From the NCBI GenBank assembly GCA_964016885.1, contig OZ024743.1:17258999-17322998 (forward strand): DNA of 64,000 bases. The letters run 5' to 3'. Within the stretch, counting starts at the first letter, position 1. Each line of letters starts with the position of its first letter. Shown piece after piece: positions 37,264 to 48,846 of this stretch. The stretch is from Eledone cirrhosa (Eukaryota > Mollusca > Cephalopoda > Octopoda > Eledonidae). The notes under the pieces are model-generated. The model saw only the letters and a program-made list of their open reading frames with translations. It was not told where the DNA came from and did not search any database. A program made the position numbers and the translations under genes.

Positions 37264-38569
37264 CAGGTCGGGGCATAAAAACTGTTACAAAATAAAATGC
37301 AAATAGTTCTTGGAAAAAACATATATTTCAAGATCTGACTTCAACAAATAGTAAGTAATATACTATTAAACAACTGCACAAACATTTATTCAAAATGCTT
37401 TCCCCTAGCTCTCACTACCGCACGAAGTCTTCTAGGAAAGTCTTCGATGACTGCACGAACAGTTTCCATGGGTATTTTCTCCCATACTTTATTCAGTTTT
37501 GATTTCAGAGTTTCAATATTTTGGCTAGGAGTAGAGAAGGCTTCACTCTCAAGAACTGACCATAAAGAAAAATCGAGAGGGTTGAGATCTGGTGATGTGG
37601 GAGGCCACTCTTCCTTACTGATCCATGCAGGACAATGGTCTCTACACCACTATTGTGTTACGCGAGGAGTGTGGCTCGTCACTCCATCTTGTTGGAGAGT
37701 CCAAAAGTCATCGCCATAAACAGATATGCACCATGGCATCAGTGCTCCTTCCAAAATATCCTTTATGTAAAGTTCTTTGTTAATTTTAACTCTTTGAGGC
37801 ACAAAAATCAGAGGAGACATCCCTCTTTCACAAATGGCTGCCCAAACCATTACTAATGCTGGTTTCTGTGTTCTGAACACTTTTCCTACACTTGAAGGAA
37901 TTGATTTGAGACTTTTTGCAAGTACTCGATCATTTTGAGGGTTGTGAGACTTCTGCACAGTGAATCACTTCTTATCTGTCAAGATGAAGTTTTGCAGCAT
38001 GCCATCCTTGATACGGTTCAATAACAGTTTACTTCTGGACAGCCTCTTTTCAATTGTGGCTGCAGAAAGAAACTGTCTCTTTTGGAACTTATAGGGTGAC
38101 ATCCCCAGATCATGTCGACAAATCCACCGCATAGTTCTCGTCCATGTTTCTGCTTCTTCTGCCTTTTTTTCTCATGAACCTTCTTGGATTACGCCTTATT
38201 TTTTCCTTCACACTTTTAACGAGTGTTGGTGTTCTTGAGGTGCGAGGGCGTCTGGATCGAGATTTGTCTTTGGTCGAGTAAGTTTCCTTAAATCGATCGA
38301 TTGTCCTTTTGAACAACACTCTATTGATTTTAAGAATTTTCCCCAGTTTAAATATCTCGGGTGGAGTCAGGCCTTTTTCATGCTTCTCTATTATGAACTT
38401 TCTTTTCAATTCTATGGACATTGCAAATTGTTAATGGAGTAATGTTCTGAAAGATAGTTAATGTGGTTATAGTGCATGGATTTGATACACATATATGAGT
38501 TATATTACCAACATAATGTATTTTTAAAATTGATTTAAAACTTTGTAACAGGAATCATGCCCAACCCTG
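37264..38569 (-). mobile_element. maT-type (DD37D) Tc1/mariner transposon, copy 2
   Basis: Same length (1306 bases), ends and orientation as copy 1, at exactly 1757 bases offset, with only a handful of base differences. It is bounded by TA on both sides. Confidence 0.92.
37386..38421 (-). pseudogene. maT-type mariner transposase (broken), copy 2
   Basis: Same protein as copy 1. The N-terminal frame is open for 103 codons from 38421 because the TAA seen in copy 1 is AAA here (ILKIN). It then breaks at the same homopolymer frameshift. The TGA (37965-37967) and the TAG (37650-37652, between the second and third catalytic Asp) are shared with copy 1. Shared lesions mean the transposase was already dead when the locus duplicated. 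Confidence 0.9.
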
Positions 38570-38984
<415 letters not shown>

Positions 38985-38989
<5 letters not shown>

Positions 38990-40101
38990 GGGGGCTTAGT
39001 AAAATCGAATCTTGGGCGGTGTGCAAGCAAATTCGACCTACTATATGAACGAGTTAGCAAAGCACTCGACAAGGTAGGTCCTTAGAGTAATAACATACGT
39101 TTATATAGCTTGACAAATTGAACATTGTGGTAGGCAAAATCTAACACACAATACAAAAGTAACGAAAGAACTAACAGTTTGAGAAAAAATACACCTGAAC
39201 AAATCAAACGTTATACGTTTAAAGTGTTTCTATGAATCCGAAATCAAATGTCAGACTTACGTAACTGGCAAGCTCCTGGTATTCATGATCGAACAGAGGA
39301 TTCATTTCATCAACAGGTTTTCGTTCTACCAAAGAACAGGGCGACATACTAAATGTTGCAGCTAGAAGCAGCGAATCCGATTTTTAGTTGTCACATGTTA
39401 TTTCCAACAACGGAAATAGCCCGCGGTTTTTGGCGGGTCATTCAAAGTGTTAGACAGGAAATATTATAATTTCCGCTAACTTTCAGAATAAGCTCTCGAC
39501 CGGATGTTATTAAACAAACACAAATAATTAAATAATGGACAGAATTATCTAATTAAATTAATTAGTTAATTAATAAGTCTAGGAGAAAATAATATAATTG
39601 GAGGCTTAGTAAAATCGAATCATTGGCGGTGTGCAAGCAAATTCGACCTACTATATGAATGAGTTAGCAAAGCATTCGACAATGTAGGTCCTTTGAGTAA
39701 TAACATACGTTTAAATAGCTTGACAAATTGAACATTGTGGTAGATAAAATCTAACACACAATACAAAAGTAACAAAAGAACTGACAGGTTAAGAAAAAAT
39801 ACACCTGGACAAATCAAACGTTATACGTTTAAAGTGTTTCTATAACATCCGAAATTAAATATCAGACTTACGTAACTGGCAAGCTCGTGGTATTCATGAT
39901 CGAACAGATGATTCATTTCATCAACAGGATTTCGTTCTTCCAGAGAACAGGGCGACATACTAAATGTTGAGGCTAGCAGCAGTGAATCAGATTTTTAGAT
40001 GTCACGTGTTGTTTCCCAAAAGGGAAATAACCCGCGGTTTTTGGTGGGTCATTCAATGTGTTAGACAAAGGAGATATTGTAATTTCCGCTAACTTTCAGA
40101 A
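38985..40101. repeat. Two-unit direct repeat of about 0.5 kb, offset about 606 bases
   Basis: Unit 1 (38985-39488) and unit 2 (39594-40101) both begin AATTGG(G/A)GGCTTAGTAAA and end TTTCCGCTAACTTTCAGAAT, with about one difference per 15-20 bases. Each contains a small hairpin (CCCGCGGTTTTTGGCGGG type). Between the units lies about 100 bases of unique AT-rich DNA. No coding frame is shared. The class is unknown. Confidence 0.85.
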
Positions 40102-40110
40102 TATATATAT

Positions 40111-40201
40111 AGAAAAAGAGATGAAATCGAAAATGCAACTGGAGTCTTATTTTGTTAAAAAATATGACTCCAGTTGCATTTTCGATTTCATCTCTTTTTC
40201 T
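40111..40201. repeat. Near-perfect long hairpin (36-bp stem)
   Basis: Positions 40111-40146 and 40166-40201 are exact reverse complements (36 bases). After one mismatch the stem continues for about 6 more pairs, leaving a loop of about 5 bases. It is directly followed by a (TA)n tract. It could be a MITE, a snap-back from replication or a hairpin RNA precursor. Confidence 0.92.
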
Positions 40202-40231
40202 TTATACTTTCACTCGTGTAGGACACCTCAC

Positions 40232-40238
<7 letters not shown>

Positions 40239-40323
<85 letters not shown>

Positions 40324-40338
40324 ATATATATATATATT

Positions 40339-40369
<31 letters not shown>

Positions 40370-40376
40370 ATATTAC
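40239..40376. repeat. (TA)n microsatellite
   Basis: About 135 bases of TA with TG and TTTATA interruptions at the right end. Confidence 0.95.
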
Positions 40377-40380
40377 TACC

Positions 40381-40529
40381 ATAATGGCCCGGCGTTGCTC
40401 GGGATTTGCTCTAGGATTCTTATATATTTGATATATATTTATCCTTATCGAGCCTCGTGAAACAAATACGTTTGTTTATATGTTGTTATTGTGTATGCAA
40501 AAATATCTGTACATGAATATATAATTATA

Positions 40530-40560
<31 letters not shown>

Positions 40561-41000
40561 TAAAATAACATAATAAAATTTAAGCAAAGAATCACTGGTT
40601 TCACACTTAACGGGATCTTCTGAAACTAAAAAAATCAATCTGTGAACGCAGAAAATGAATCGCTGCTCTCTCCCTTAACGGAATCTTCTACCTAAAAGCA
40701 GTATGAAGTACACTAAGACTAACTGATGTAATCGTTGGCCTAGTTTGTTTATATTTTGTTTTTGTGTATGCAAAAATATCTGTACACGAATATCTATATT
40801 AAAATAATATATTAATGTTTAAGCAAAGAATCGCTGCTTTCAACCTTAACGGGATCTTCTGAAACTAAAAGAATCAATCTGTGAACAATGATGTAAATAT
40901 ATCGAAAAACGTTGCAACCGAAGGAAAACAGGCAGACGATACGTTGGTTCGTGAATACGCTCTTTGGCATAAGAATATATATATATACACACACACAATA
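40381..41000. repeat. Mosaic of dispersed repeat E pieces and a Helentron-like end
   Basis: A hairpin motif of the CCCGG...TCGGG type at 40390-40406 leads into repeat E pieces in both orientations: TTATATATTTGATATATATT near 40420 on plus, and AAGCAAAGAATCGCTG at about 40820 followed by the CTTAACGGGATCTTCTGAAA motif. No coding potential. Confidence 0.6.
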
Positions 41001-41019
41001 TATCTATATATATACACAC

Positions 41020-42430
41020 ACACTGATCGCGTCATAATGTCGTAATGCAGACAGCCAGGCATACATACAGCTAGTATGAAGGCGCGACGTCATATCTATG
41101 TATCTATCTAAAAAGAGAAAAACTAATAGAAAGAGAAAGAGATCGCTAAATCGCCTAATACGGTCCCTAGGTCAGAATAATTTGGAATTTGTGTTTGTCC
41201 AAAACACCTCCGGGGCCATACGGGTTACATGTGTAAAGTTTGAAAAAGAAATGTTGGGTATTTCTCGAGTTTTAGGGAAAAACACACATACATACATCCT
41301 CTGTTTTATATATATAGACTAGCAGAAAACCACCCGTGGGCGGTTTCTGCTAGTCTATATATCTAAAACAGAGAATGTCTGTCTGTCTGTCAGCTCACTA
41401 AAACTTGAGAACCATCCAACCGATTGTTTTCAAACTTTAGACATGTAATACTTATCGTCCTGTGAGTGTTTTGAGCAAAGATTATTTCAAATTTTCAATG
41501 CCCTAGGGACCGCATTAGGCGATTTAGCGTTCTCTCTCTATAATTATTAGTCTTTCTTTTTAGATAGATACATAGATATAACGTTGCGCCCTTATAATAT
41601 CTATCTGTATGTCTGGATGTCTGCATTACGTCATTATGACGCGCTCAGCGCGATTCCCTCGGCCTCAGTGACCAAAGTTAGTGGAGAGGGGAAGGTAATG
41701 TTTCTGTAGCACATGTTTTAGCGTCTATTCACTCTCTCTCTCTCCCTCTCTCCCTCCTGCTATCCCCCTCTCGTAGTCTGTCTCTTTCTTTCACTCTCAC
41801 TCTCTCTCTACGCACGTGTTTCCATTGTCGGACAGACAGACAGAGAAATTGCTGGTTATATATATAAGTAGACTAGCAGAAAACCACCCGTGGGCGGTTT
41901 CTGCTAGTCCATATATCTAAAACAGAGAATGTCTGTCAGTCTGTCTGTCAGCTCACTAAAACTTGAGAACCATCCAACCGATTGTTTTCAAACTTTAGAC
42001 ATGTAATACTTATTGTCCTGTGAGTGTTTTGAGCAAAGATTATTTCAAATTTTCAATGCCCTAGGGACCGCATTAGGCGATTTAGCGTTCTCTCTATATA
42101 AGTCTTAGTCTTTCTTTTTAGATAGATACATAGATATAACGTTGCGCCCTTATAATATCTGTCTGTATGTCTAGCTGTCTGCATTACGTCATTATGACGG
42201 GCTCAGCGCGATTCCCTCGGCCTCAGTGACCAAAGTCAGTGGAGAGGGGAAAGTAATGTTTCTGTAGCACGTGTTTTAGCGTCTATTCACTCTCTCTCTC
42301 CCTCTCTCCCTCCCGCTATCCCCCTCTCGTAGTATGTCTCTTTCTTTCACTCTCACTCTCTCTTTACGCACGTGTTTCCGCTGTCGGACAGACAGACAGA
42401 GAAATTGCTGGTTATATATATAAGTAGATA
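41020..42430. mobile_element. Palindromic and tandem array of a Helentron-like non-autonomous element
   Basis: Three related units. Units 2 (about 41330-41871) and 3 (about 41872-42430) are direct tandem copies. Each starts with a CTAGCAGAAAACC / GGTTTCTGCTAG palindrome and contains (GTCT)n, a TGCATTACGTCATTATGACG segment, a (CT)n block and a (CAGA)n end. Unit 1 (41020-41329) is a more diverged copy in inverted orientation, so units 1 and 2 form a large inverted repeat meeting at the palindrome near 41325-41360. Terminal CTAG palindromes and internal microsatellites suggest Helentron/DINE-type elements. The class is tentative. Confidence 0.6.
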
Positions 42431-42437
42431 TATGTAT

Positions 42438-42561
<124 letters not shown>

Positions 42562-42639
42562 ATGCATATTGCTAAACTTCCAAATATTATTAAATGTGTA
42601 TTCAAAAGGATAATATATACTATTATAGTAATAATAATA

Positions 42640-42870
42640 TATTTGAAGACTAAATTCCCAAAATAGCTCGATAAGGATAAATATATATCAAATATATAAG
42701 AACCCTAGGGCAAATATTTATTCAAATAGGGCATTAAAGTTTAAGCCAATAATCGCTGCTTTCACCCTTAACGGGATCTTCTGAAACTAAAAAAAGTCAA
42801 TCTGTGAACGCAGAAGTAAATATTTCGAAAAACGTTGCAACCGAAGGAAAACAGGAAGACGATAGTTTGG
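42640..42870 (-). repeat. Dispersed repeat E, inverted copy
   Basis: Reverse complement of the order seen at 35225-35435 (CTCGATAAGG, ATATATATCAAATATATAAG, GCAAATATTTATT, CTTAACGGGATCTTCTGAAA), followed by CGAAAAACGTTGCAACCGAA as also near 40900. Confidence 0.7.
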
Positions 42871-43079
42871 TTCGTGAAGACGTTCTCTGGCAATGAACGG
42901 AAAAAAGCGAAGATAATAGGTCATTATATGGTGCGATGAGAACAAAGACAAGCAGAGACAAAACCACGTTTTTAGTATAAATGAAGTCGTAGGCTAATGT
43001 TCTATTTAGGAAACAGAATGATTCTTGGCTTCAGAGTTAAGAATAATGTAAATAAAATAGTAGAACGAAAATGACACAG

Positions 43080-43500
43080 ATTATTAAAATCAATCATAAT
43101 TAAATATATACATACACGCATCCCATATACGTACATACACATGCATACGCGAAAACAACCGCCATGCATGCATATACAAGCATGTACATATAAACACGTG
43201 CACACATACATAAACCCGCGTGACACCTGTACCCGCACACAAACAAACGTATACACCAAATACACATAAAAAATATATGTGTGTGTGTGTATATATATAT
43301 ACATATAATTATATAAACGTATATAAATATACACACATAAATTCGTATATAATGCACGCACACATATATATTCACTAAACGTACGTCAACCAAAACACAA
43401 AGTACACATATATACACACATTACATACGTGCAAACACGCAAAGAAACAGAAACAAAAAATACACATATACACATGTACCAGTATATATAATATAATATA
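43080..43500. repeat. Alternating purine-pyrimidine low-complexity stretch
   Basis: About 400 bases of ACATAC, ACGTAC and TATATA type sequence without a clean unit. It has no coding potential beyond compositional frames. Such sequence can adopt Z-DNA, which I cannot test here. Confidence 0.6.
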
Positions 43501-43604
43501 TACACCTATAACAAATACAAGCAAATATGCAAACATACGGGTAAGATATACTTACAAGCAAACATACGGGCGAGATATACTTACCTATACAAAGCCTATA
43601 TAGA

Positions 43605-43912
43605 TTTAACAGCTTGTGACTTTAAAACCCGGCTCTACCAACACCGACTTACGTTACGAAACCCGGCTCGGCGACATGCCACTACACTCTTTGGCCACAT
43701 ATGGGACCTCCAAGATAATAACATAACATAAAATCTTACTTGAAGCTTACTGTCCAGGGCCAACTCCTACACGGGAGGACGCCATCCGTGTAAAGTATGC
43801 TGGGAGAAAACATTACAAAGGCTGTTTACGAATGACCAACCCCTAAACAAAAAAGACAAATTGTAACTGCATGCAAGCACCGATTGCGTAGGACTTATCT
43901 CGCCCTCAAACC
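43605..43912 (+). pseudogene. Penelope-like GIY-YIG endonuclease remnant
   Basis: Frame pieces read TACDFKTRLYQHRLTLRNP, RRHATTLFGHIWDLQD, YTGGRHPCKVCWEKTLQ, LFTNDQPLNKKDKL and, after a frame change, TACKHRLRRTYLALKPP. This is the second half of the Penelope-like nuclease (FK.RLYQH, then W.L, then a C..C motif, then LN.K.EL...CKHR) in the right order. It is a different subfamily from the copies at 53-55 kb and 63 kb. Frames change at least twice and the YIG motif itself is lost. About 250 bases of pyrimidine-rich 3' sequence follow. Confidence 0.75.
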
Positions 43913-44172
43913 CCCTCAATAACCCGGGTGGGTAGACAGTGGCTGCAACATCGTCCTTTCCCCCACTTTCTGAACAATATGGGGGAAACCCCAGCCAACA
44001 TAGGTAGATGTACTTCTCTTCTTTTCCATTTTGTTTTATTCTTCGCTTTATCTCTTCCTATCACTCTATTCCACTCCCTATCCTCTTCCTTTTCTTTTTT
44101 CCCCTTTCGCCATCCCCGAAGCAGCCCGACGGGCTTTTGTAGCCTCAGTACCCCCACCCCGGTAAATTATAT

Positions 44173-44460
44173 ATAGAATTGGCCGAAAACGCAATACCAA
44201 CAACATGCAGCTGTTTTAGACCCTATAGATTTTTTATTACTTTTTACTATCCAATTCTATAATTTTTTTTTTTTTTCTTTATGTAGTATCTTCTAATCTC
44301 AATTTATTAACCTATTCTATAGTATTGGCCGAAATATAACAGCTGTTTTAGATTCTAGAGAATTTCTTTTATTACTTCTTACTATCCAATTTTATAATTT
44401 TATATTTTTTAAACATTTATTTATTATCTTCTAATCTCAATTTATTAAGCAATTCTACAA
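44173..44460 (+). repeat. Two-unit tandem repeat of about 145 bases
   Basis: Two imperfect units, each starting TTGGCCGAAA, passing through CAGCTGTTTTAGA, TTACTATCCAATT and ATCTTCTAATCTCAATTTAT. The block lies 3' of the GIY-YIG remnant and may be its terminal region. Confidence 0.75.
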
Positions 44461-44808
44461 CGTCCCGTCTCTATTTTCTCCAGAATCCTTTTTCGCCTGC
44501 TTCCTATCTAGCCTATTTTCATACACACTCCTTTGAATTTGCTGCCATGAACGACTTAATTGTGTTTAAAAGAAATGTTGACCAATCCTTTTGACAACTA
44601 CAATATTCGCATATAAGGAATTACCCCTTGAAAAGTTCGACTATTTATTTACCACGCTAAACATTCTAATTTAGTCCAGGAATAGCCGTCAAAACGGCTT
44701 GAGCTCTGCCGTCGGGGTCAAACATTTTCCTATTACACATTCTACTACACTAAGTATTGAGTACTCTGGTGCGTATGGTTCATCAGATATTTTACCACAC
44801 CTCCTTCG

Positions 44809-44863
<55 letters not shown>

Positions 44864-46508
44864 TGGTGTACATCAATACGATCGGTCGGAGCGAATCTAA
44901 ATTTAAGACACAGAGCTCTGATATTTATAGGCATCAATATATAGAAAGTAAGCTACAAATCCTCGAAGAGATTTTAAATAATTTCTTCTGTTTTCGAATT
45001 GCGGTCTTATTTATCAAATTGTTATGTCAAACGAAGAGTAGACCTGAAAATATGTTCTTAAATGCAGTGTTTAGCGCCTTCAGTGTCAATGTTTTCTTGT
45101 TATTATACATGCCATTTTCAGATTTACAAGTAACGTTTTTCCCCTTAACATATATTTTGCATACACGAAATCACGAGCAGAAAATTATTCATTTAAGTTT
45201 AGAGTAAACATTGCTGAAAACATATAAAACGAAATATTGTTCACCTTGTAAACAAGAATAGGAACCAAATTGCATGCAACGAAAGCAAAATTAAATTTGC
45301 GGAAAATTGAAACCAAATAAAAAGTGAAGCGAACAAAAATCTATTTTTTATATGAAATATATGTGTTTCGTTTAAATGAGTTAAACAACAACGTATACGC
45401 AAAGCGGCACAATGAGTATTGGATGCTATGCACTCTTCATTGGATGGTTTTTTTTCAAATGTCATGAAATACGTTTCACACTAATATATATGTTATTAAA
45501 ATTTTCTTTCTAGGAAACCGCTTCTAAAAAAATAGAAACAACAGCCTAGCTATTTCGGCGGAGCCAATTAGGGATTCATAAATTTGGTTCAAAACCGATA
45601 AGATTTAGTTAAAATTAAATGTTACAAATTACCCTACATCTTCATTAAAATTAATGCAATCCAACACAGTACACCAGACTTGTGGCAATATAATGCCGAT
45701 AGGATTACTCCTAATAAAGTGTTGTAACTATAAGATATATAGTCGCTGCTTCCATTCTTAACCCAAATACAAATTAAAAAAAATAATTGATAACATTGCA
45801 GTCCATCAAACGCAATGAATTATGGAGTACGAGACAATGATGAAATAATAATAACCACCCTTTACTTAACTATTGTTAGGATTATATTGAATATTACGAG
45901 GAGAAGATTATTTAAATTACCTTCTAAACGATTCTAGAAAGCTACACACTAGTAAAAACAGGTCTTATTTATCAAAGGATTTTAGTAAAACTTTTACACA
46001 TTGTGAACACCAAACCCAACACTGGCGAGTTAGTAAAAGGATAAAATGATACTAACATTTATTTGTATTTGGTGTACACAGGAAAATATTTGGTGGCTTT
46101 CATCAAGAAGTAAAGTATACTTTGGTAGGTATGTTGTCACCAATTTAGCGGAGAAGTATTTATTAACAGAGGTTGAGCTGTGAATTAGGCTGGCATGCCA
46201 AGAGAAATGAAATAATTCAATTAAGATTACAAGAGAACACACGGTCGACTGGCTGAAGCGTTTAGCCAGCTCGTAGTAATGTTTTGTCGTTACATATTGT
46301 TTGTGCTTACGGAGCAAAAGAACAAGTCGTGTTTACCTTAGCACGGTCTAGCTGGAAGTAATAGCGTCCTCAAATCTTTGCGGGCTATTTCTCCCTCAGA
46401 ACGCGTAGGGATACATCCTCTTCTACTGGCGCTGATTGACTGAGCTGAGCCAAATCACGCACAGAGAAAGTATCTGAGCCCGCGGAATGTAGGTCACTAC
46501 AATACTAT
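44461..46508. other. Intergenic stretch with one (TA)n tract, no gene recognised
   Basis: (TA)n at 44811-44860. The rest has no recognisable coding region. A minus-strand frame at 46030-46317 (95 codons) has no motif I know. A GC-richer piece at 46320-46500 has no second copy here. Confidence 0.55.
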
Positions 46509-46551
46509 AAAATATCTCGGATATATATAAAATCTCGTAGAAATATCCGAG
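46509..46551. repeat. Short perfect inverted repeat
   Basis: ATCTCGGATAT and ATATCCGAGAT face each other around a loop of about 20 bases. Confidence 0.7.
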
Positions 46552-46678
46552 ATCTGCAGTAGACAACTGTTGAGGAAAATTCCCCTCCTCCCCGTTCTTG
46601 CTTTCTTCTTATTCACACTGCATTTTAAGTTAACTTAATATGCAACTACACAGCTATTTCTATACTCCATATTTTCTT

Positions 46679-46699
46679 TATATATATATACAGTATATA

Positions 46700-46762
<63 letters not shown>
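46679..46762. repeat. (TA)n microsatellite
   Basis: About 80 bases of TA with CAG and TG interruptions near the left end. Confidence 0.95.
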
Positions 46763-46764
<2 letters not shown>

Positions 46765-47036
46765 CGGCGATGAATTAGTTTCGCGAGGTTTTTGATATGA
46801 AATCGTGTGTCGAAACAAATATTGTTATAATTGGGGAGGGTCATATTTGTGTAATATTGCCAGAATTAATAACAGAACACACTCACTGTTTGGTTGGTTT
46901 TCGCTTTTCGCTTCTGTGTCTTTTATATTGGTAATCTAATTTATTCCGTCCTCAATGTTGCCATTGACTGACCAACGGTCAAAAATAATACACGTACAAT
47001 ATAGACACAAACACATATATATAGTTTATCAAAGTT

Positions 47037-47065
47037 CTTTCGTTGCACATCTGCAACATCGTCAG
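47037..47065 (-). ncRNA. Hammerhead-ribozyme-like core, candidate
   Basis: On the minus strand CTGACGA (47065-47059) is followed by one extra T, a 5-bp stem GTTGC/GCAAC (loop AGATGT), then GAAAG. This is the CUGANGA, stem II, GAAA order of a hammerhead, with one unpaired base between the first box and stem II. Such motifs are established in the ends of Penelope-like elements. No Penelope coding sequence lies next to it, and stems I and III are not clear, so activity is doubtful. Confidence 0.4.
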
Positions 47066-47437
47066 TGGTGCTATTGTTTCCTCCCGTTACATTGTATTTT
47101 CTACGCCATCTTTATTTAGTCTGTTTATATATTTATTTATTTGTTTATTTTATTTTGTCTCCTTTGCGCATGCGTTTGCGTGTGTGTATAGTGTTTTGTT
47201 TGATGTGTGTTCGTGATTGGGTGACTGTGCATTGGTTAATATATTCTACCTTTACTGGTGTGTGTTTATATGTGTCTGTTGTTATTGTGCTTGCATATGT
47301 ATTTATTTATTTATTTATCTATTTATTTATTTATACTTCTCTTAGGTCAGTGTTGGTTGTTTGGGTGTTGTTGTTATTCCATTCATTATTTCTATATATA
47401 TGTTGTTGTCATTCCATTCATTCTTTCCATATATATA

Positions 47438-48137
47438 TTAGAATTGGTGCTCTGAAATAGCTATATATATATATGAATGTATATATAGTGTATTTTGCAA
47501 TACACTGTATGCTTAATTAAAAGCATTTCGAAGACCGTATGCTATTGTTTTAGAGTAGTGACAGACTCACTTACTTTAATTTTCAGCAAACAGGGGGAGA
47601 TAAAGCTGACAAGGCCTTGTTTCGCATTTATTGATGCTTATCAAAGCCAACTACTCCTCCTGTTTGCTGAAATCATGGATGTTTGGTTCTTATAGAATTC
47701 TAGTAAATAATCAGGAACTGATTATACAGAGCGGCTGCCGGTCAAGCACAAATTGAAAATTAGAATTGGTGCTCTGAAATAGCTATATATATATGAATGT
47801 ATATATAGTGTATTTCGCAATACACTGTATGCTTAATTAAAAGCATTTCGAAGACCTTATGCTATTGTTTTAGAGTAGTGACAGACTCACTTACTTTAAG
47901 TCTGTCACTACTCTAAACCAATAGAATAAGGTCTTCGAAATGCTTTTAATTAAGCATACAGTGTATTGGAAAATACACCATATATACATTTATATATATA
48001 TATAGCTATTTCAGAGCACCAATTCTAATTTTCAATTTCTGCTTGACCGGCAGCCGCTCTGTATAATCAGTTCCTGATTATTTACTAGAATTCTATAAGA
48101 ACCAAACATCCATGATTTTAGCAAACAGGAGGAGTAG
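47438..48137. repeat. Direct duplication followed by a large palindrome
   Basis: A block starting TAGAATTGGTGCTCTGAAAT at 47438 is repeated in direct orientation from 47761 (first 140 bases). The stretch 47650-47887 is then mirrored by 47899-48137 with an 11-base loop at 47888-47898. The arms are about 240 bases and nearly identical, so a folded transcript would be a long hairpin. Confidence 0.9.
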
Positions 48138-48138
48138 T

Positions 48139-48765
48139 GGGATGCAGAACAATAATATGAGAGACGTAAAATAAGAAAATTATAAAATTAACTTACTTAC
48201 TAAAATTTCACTCCAACTAATAATTTTCTTATTTTACGTCTCTCATATTATTGTTCTGCATCCCCATGCATTGAACCACAAAGTTACTAAGACAAAACCT
48301 ATATATTTGCTAGCATAGGTATGCATCTGTGTATATATATGTTACTAGATATACTAATTCTTTATAATTAACTCCAAATTATTTTGTCGAGCAAAAATTG
48401 GCCGAAACTGCTACTATAGTAACGGTCCGGCTGTTGTCTTCTTAACAAACCACTCTTCACTGATTGACCTCGATGTCACGTGACTGATTCTTTTGAATTT
48501 GCCACCGACGCAGTAGGCAGTGATTTTTTCAATGGCTTGGAATTTAGTCCACGCTTTGCTTTTTTCCATCCACTGAATTATTTTTGTATAAGTTCCCTGT
48601 GTCCACGTATTGCCTGGAAACTTAGCTGAGAATATATTTCCCTGATGACGAAAGGCTTCTCTGTACGTTTCTTCGGAAACTATGTTTATTCCCTTTCAGA
48701 AAACTAATTAGTTGGAGTGAAATTTTAGTAAGTAAGTTAATTTTATAATTTTCTTATTTTACGTC

Positions 48766-48769
<4 letters not shown>
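48139..48769 (+). repeat. Dispersed repeat F, copy 2, with internal hairpin
   Basis: Positions 48139-48184 and about 48221-48265 form a hairpin (GGATGCAGAACAATAATATG and its complement). The segment 48190-48375 is the inverse of 27040-27225, and 48376-48769 is the inverse of about 27155-27480, so the two loci share one family in rearranged order. CTGATGA at 48642-48648 is followed at once by CGAAA, like a hammerhead core without stem II. Confidence 0.75.

Positions 48770-48844
<75 letters not shown>
48770..48844. repeat. (TA)n microsatellite
   Basis: About 75 bases of pure TA. Confidence 0.97.

Positions 48845-48846
<2 letters not shown>

Noticed and set aside
41640..41660. TGACGCGCTCAGCGCGATT as a regulatory palindrome
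   Set aside because: The short palindrome belongs to the tandem repeat unit and differs in the second unit, so no function is supported.
46030..46317. 95-codon minus-strand frame as a host gene exon
   Set aside because: No domain, no splice context and no second copy. The length is within what AT-rich DNA yields by chance.
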